Shown here one piece after another: positions 51,045-51,902 of a DNA stretch of 51,902 nucleotides. The translations under genes were made by a program, and so were the position numbers. The DNA is from an uncultured Anaerovibrio sp. (lineage in GTDB: Bacteria > Bacillota > Negativicutes > Selenomonadales > Selenomonadaceae). The stretch lies in assembly GCF_947302755.1 (NCBI RefSeq), contig NZ_CAMYWM010000004.1:1-51902 (forward strand). Reading direction: 5' to 3'. Every line of letters begins with the position of its first letter. Position 1 is the stretch's first letter. A model generated the notes under the pieces. The model saw only the letters and a program-made list of their open reading frames with translations. It ran no database searches and was not told where the DNA came from.

Positions 51045-51162
51045 TCTCCAACAGGAGAGGTTCAGCCTTCCCCTCTGGGGAAGGTGGCACGCTCAGCGTG
51101 ACGGATGAGGTATTCTCTGCTAACCTTGGGGGGTGAGCCCTTAGGCTGGCGGAAGTGTTGCC
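51045..51162. repeat. Dispersed GC-rich repeat
   Basis: It contains CTCC/GGAG, CCTTCCCC/GGGGAAGG and CACGCT/AGCGTG hairpins followed by GACGGATGAGG, the pattern of short intergenic repeats widespread in Firmicutes. The second half (GCTAACCTTGG, then CTTAGGCTGGCGGAAG) is a truncated relative of the element at 15334-15426. Confidence 0.6.
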
Positions 51163-51183
51163 TTTGTGTATTGATATAATAGG

Positions 51184-51212
51184 TTGACACAAAAATTTAT
51201 TTTTGCTAAAAT
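51184..51212 (+). promoter_or_regulatory. Promoter of the glyQ T-box leader
   Basis: TTGACA, a 17-base spacer and TAAAAT. Confidence 0.75.
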
Positions 51213-51217
51213 TTTTC

Positions 51218-51410
51218 CTAGCAATGAAAAAGAGGAGTAATCCCCTTACAGCGATGCAGGGACGGTGGGAGCCTGCTGATGGGATGAAGGGCACTTTGGA
51301 GCGACAACATATATATCCATTGAGGCGGAATGCGTTGGCATTCAAGCAGGGTGGAACCGCGGGTTATCTCGTCCCTGTAACATTATTAACCGATGTTACA
51401 GGGACTTTTT
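51218..51410 (+). ncRNA. T-box leader, probably glycine-responsive
   Basis: The T-box sequence AGGGTGGAACCGCG (51347-51360) lies upstream of a strong terminator (51371-51410) and the glyQ start. A GGC in GATGAAGGGCACTTTGG (about 51284-51300) is a good candidate for the glycine specifier. Uncharged tRNA-Gly should stabilise the antiterminator and switch on glycyl-tRNA synthetase. Confidence 0.9.
51371..51410 (+). terminator. T-box terminator
   Basis: GTCCCTGTAACAT and ATGTTACAGGGAC form a perfect 13-bp stem followed by TTTTT. The 5' arm begins ten bases after the T-box sequence, as required for competing antiterminator formation. Confidence 0.9.
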
Positions 51411-51448
51411 ATGTGTTTCTGTAACAAATCAGAAGGAGGCAAACTCTT

Positions 51449-51902
51449 ATGAAATATCAGGAAATGATCCTGGCCCTTCAGCAGTTCTGGTCCGAGCAGG
51501 GCTGTATTTTAGGGGAACCTTATGATGTGGAAAAGGGTGCCGGCACCATGAACCCCTTTACCTTCCTTAGAGTTCTTGGACCGGAGCCGTGGAATGTGGC
51601 TTATGTGGAGCCGTCCCGCCGTCCGGCAGATGGCCGTTATGGCGATAATCCAAACCGCCTTTATCAGCATCACCAGTTCCAGGTAATTATGAAGCCATCC
51701 CCTGATAACATTCAGGAGCTGTATCTGGCATCTCTGGAGCGTCTTGGCATCAATCCCAAGGAGCACGATATCCGCTTTGTAGAGGATAACTGGGAATCCC
51801 CGACCCTGGGGGCCTGGGGCCTGGGCTGGGAAGTCTGGCTGGATGGCATGGAAATCACCCAGTTTACCTATTTCCAGCAGGTCGGCAGTCTGGATATCAA
51901 AC
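51449..51902 (+). CDS. glyQ: Glycyl-tRNA synthetase alpha subunit, 5' part
   Basis: The first 151 codons of GlyQ, cut by the window end. GlyQ is the catalytic subunit of the alpha2-beta2 glycyl-tRNA synthetase. [52 protein letters not shown] and [17 protein letters not shown] are highly conserved signatures. AGAAGGAGG lies nine bases before the ATG. It is controlled by the T-box just upstream; glyS should follow outside the window. Confidence 0.97.
   Translation, partial: MKYQEMILALQQFWSEQGCILGEPYDVEKGAGTMNPFTFLRVLGPEPWNVAYVEPSRRPADGRYGDNPNRLYQHHQFQVIMKPSPDNIQELYLASLERLGINPKEHDIRFVEDNWESPTLGAWGLGWEVWLDGMEITQFTYFQQVGSLDIK

Overview
The window is about 52 kb of chromosome from a low-to-mid GC Firmicute with an outer membrane, most likely a non-sporulating member of the Negativicutes (Selenomonas/Anaerovibrio/Megamonas type). 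Two things point there. The gene order mfd-yabN-HU-divIC-yabR-tilS-hpt-ftsH-coaX-dusB and the argS-rpoE(delta)-pyrG group are Firmicute synteny, and FloA, NiaR, a T-box and BirA with a helix-turn-helix are Firmicute-style. Yet there is a complete ExbB-ExbD-TonB system, which only makes sense with an outer membrane. The sporulation genes that interrupt the mfd-tilS block in Bacillus (spoVT, spoVB, yabP, yabQ, spoIIE) are absent.

Layout. 1-3 kb: cell-wall amidase, SEC-C protein and a tRNA cluster (Asn, Glu, Val). 3-7 kb: NiaR, an NfeD-like protein with FloA flotillin and a Pro-rich membrane-anchored protein, then divergent GtrA and a GT2 glycosyltransferase. 7.5-11 kb: PutP (minus strand), then a response-regulator/CheX fusion followed by a second CheX. 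11-15.3 kb: YwiB-like protein, argS, rpoE and pyrG. 15.5-20.2 kb: three poorly characterised proteins and the minus-strand bioA-bioY-bioD unit. The promoter upstream of bioA has its -35 box inside a BirA-type operator. 20.7-37.5 kb: the housekeeping block mfd, yabN/mazG, HU, an SDR, a GT28-type glycosyltransferase, a four-fold zinc-ribbon protein, divIC/ftsB, an S1 protein, tilS, hpt, ftsH, birA, coaX and dusB. 37.9-42 kb: M18 aminopeptidase, a secreted GH84-type glycosidase and an overlapping CDF metal exporter.

42-50.8 kb is the most distinctive part. Two closely similar cobalamin riboswitches flank a GntP-type permease. The first has its own strong promoter and runs into three successive terminators with no credible gene. 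The second precedes an operon-like series: an exported (signal-peptide) CbiK, ExbB, ExbD, TonB, an ABC-2 exporter pair and a ZnuCB-like ABC-3 pair lacking a substrate-binding protein. I read this as a B12-repressed envelope system for metal or tetrapyrrole traffic. The window ends with tRNA-Arg(CCG), a short dispersed repeat, a glycine T-box leader and the start of glyQ.

Intergenic DNA is rich in structure. A dispersed hairpin element recurs at about six sites, a long MITE-like palindrome lies beside dusB with a diverged relative near 7.15 kb, and birA and coaX share a conserved leader segment. All functional assignments come from reading motifs and context; no database search was run.
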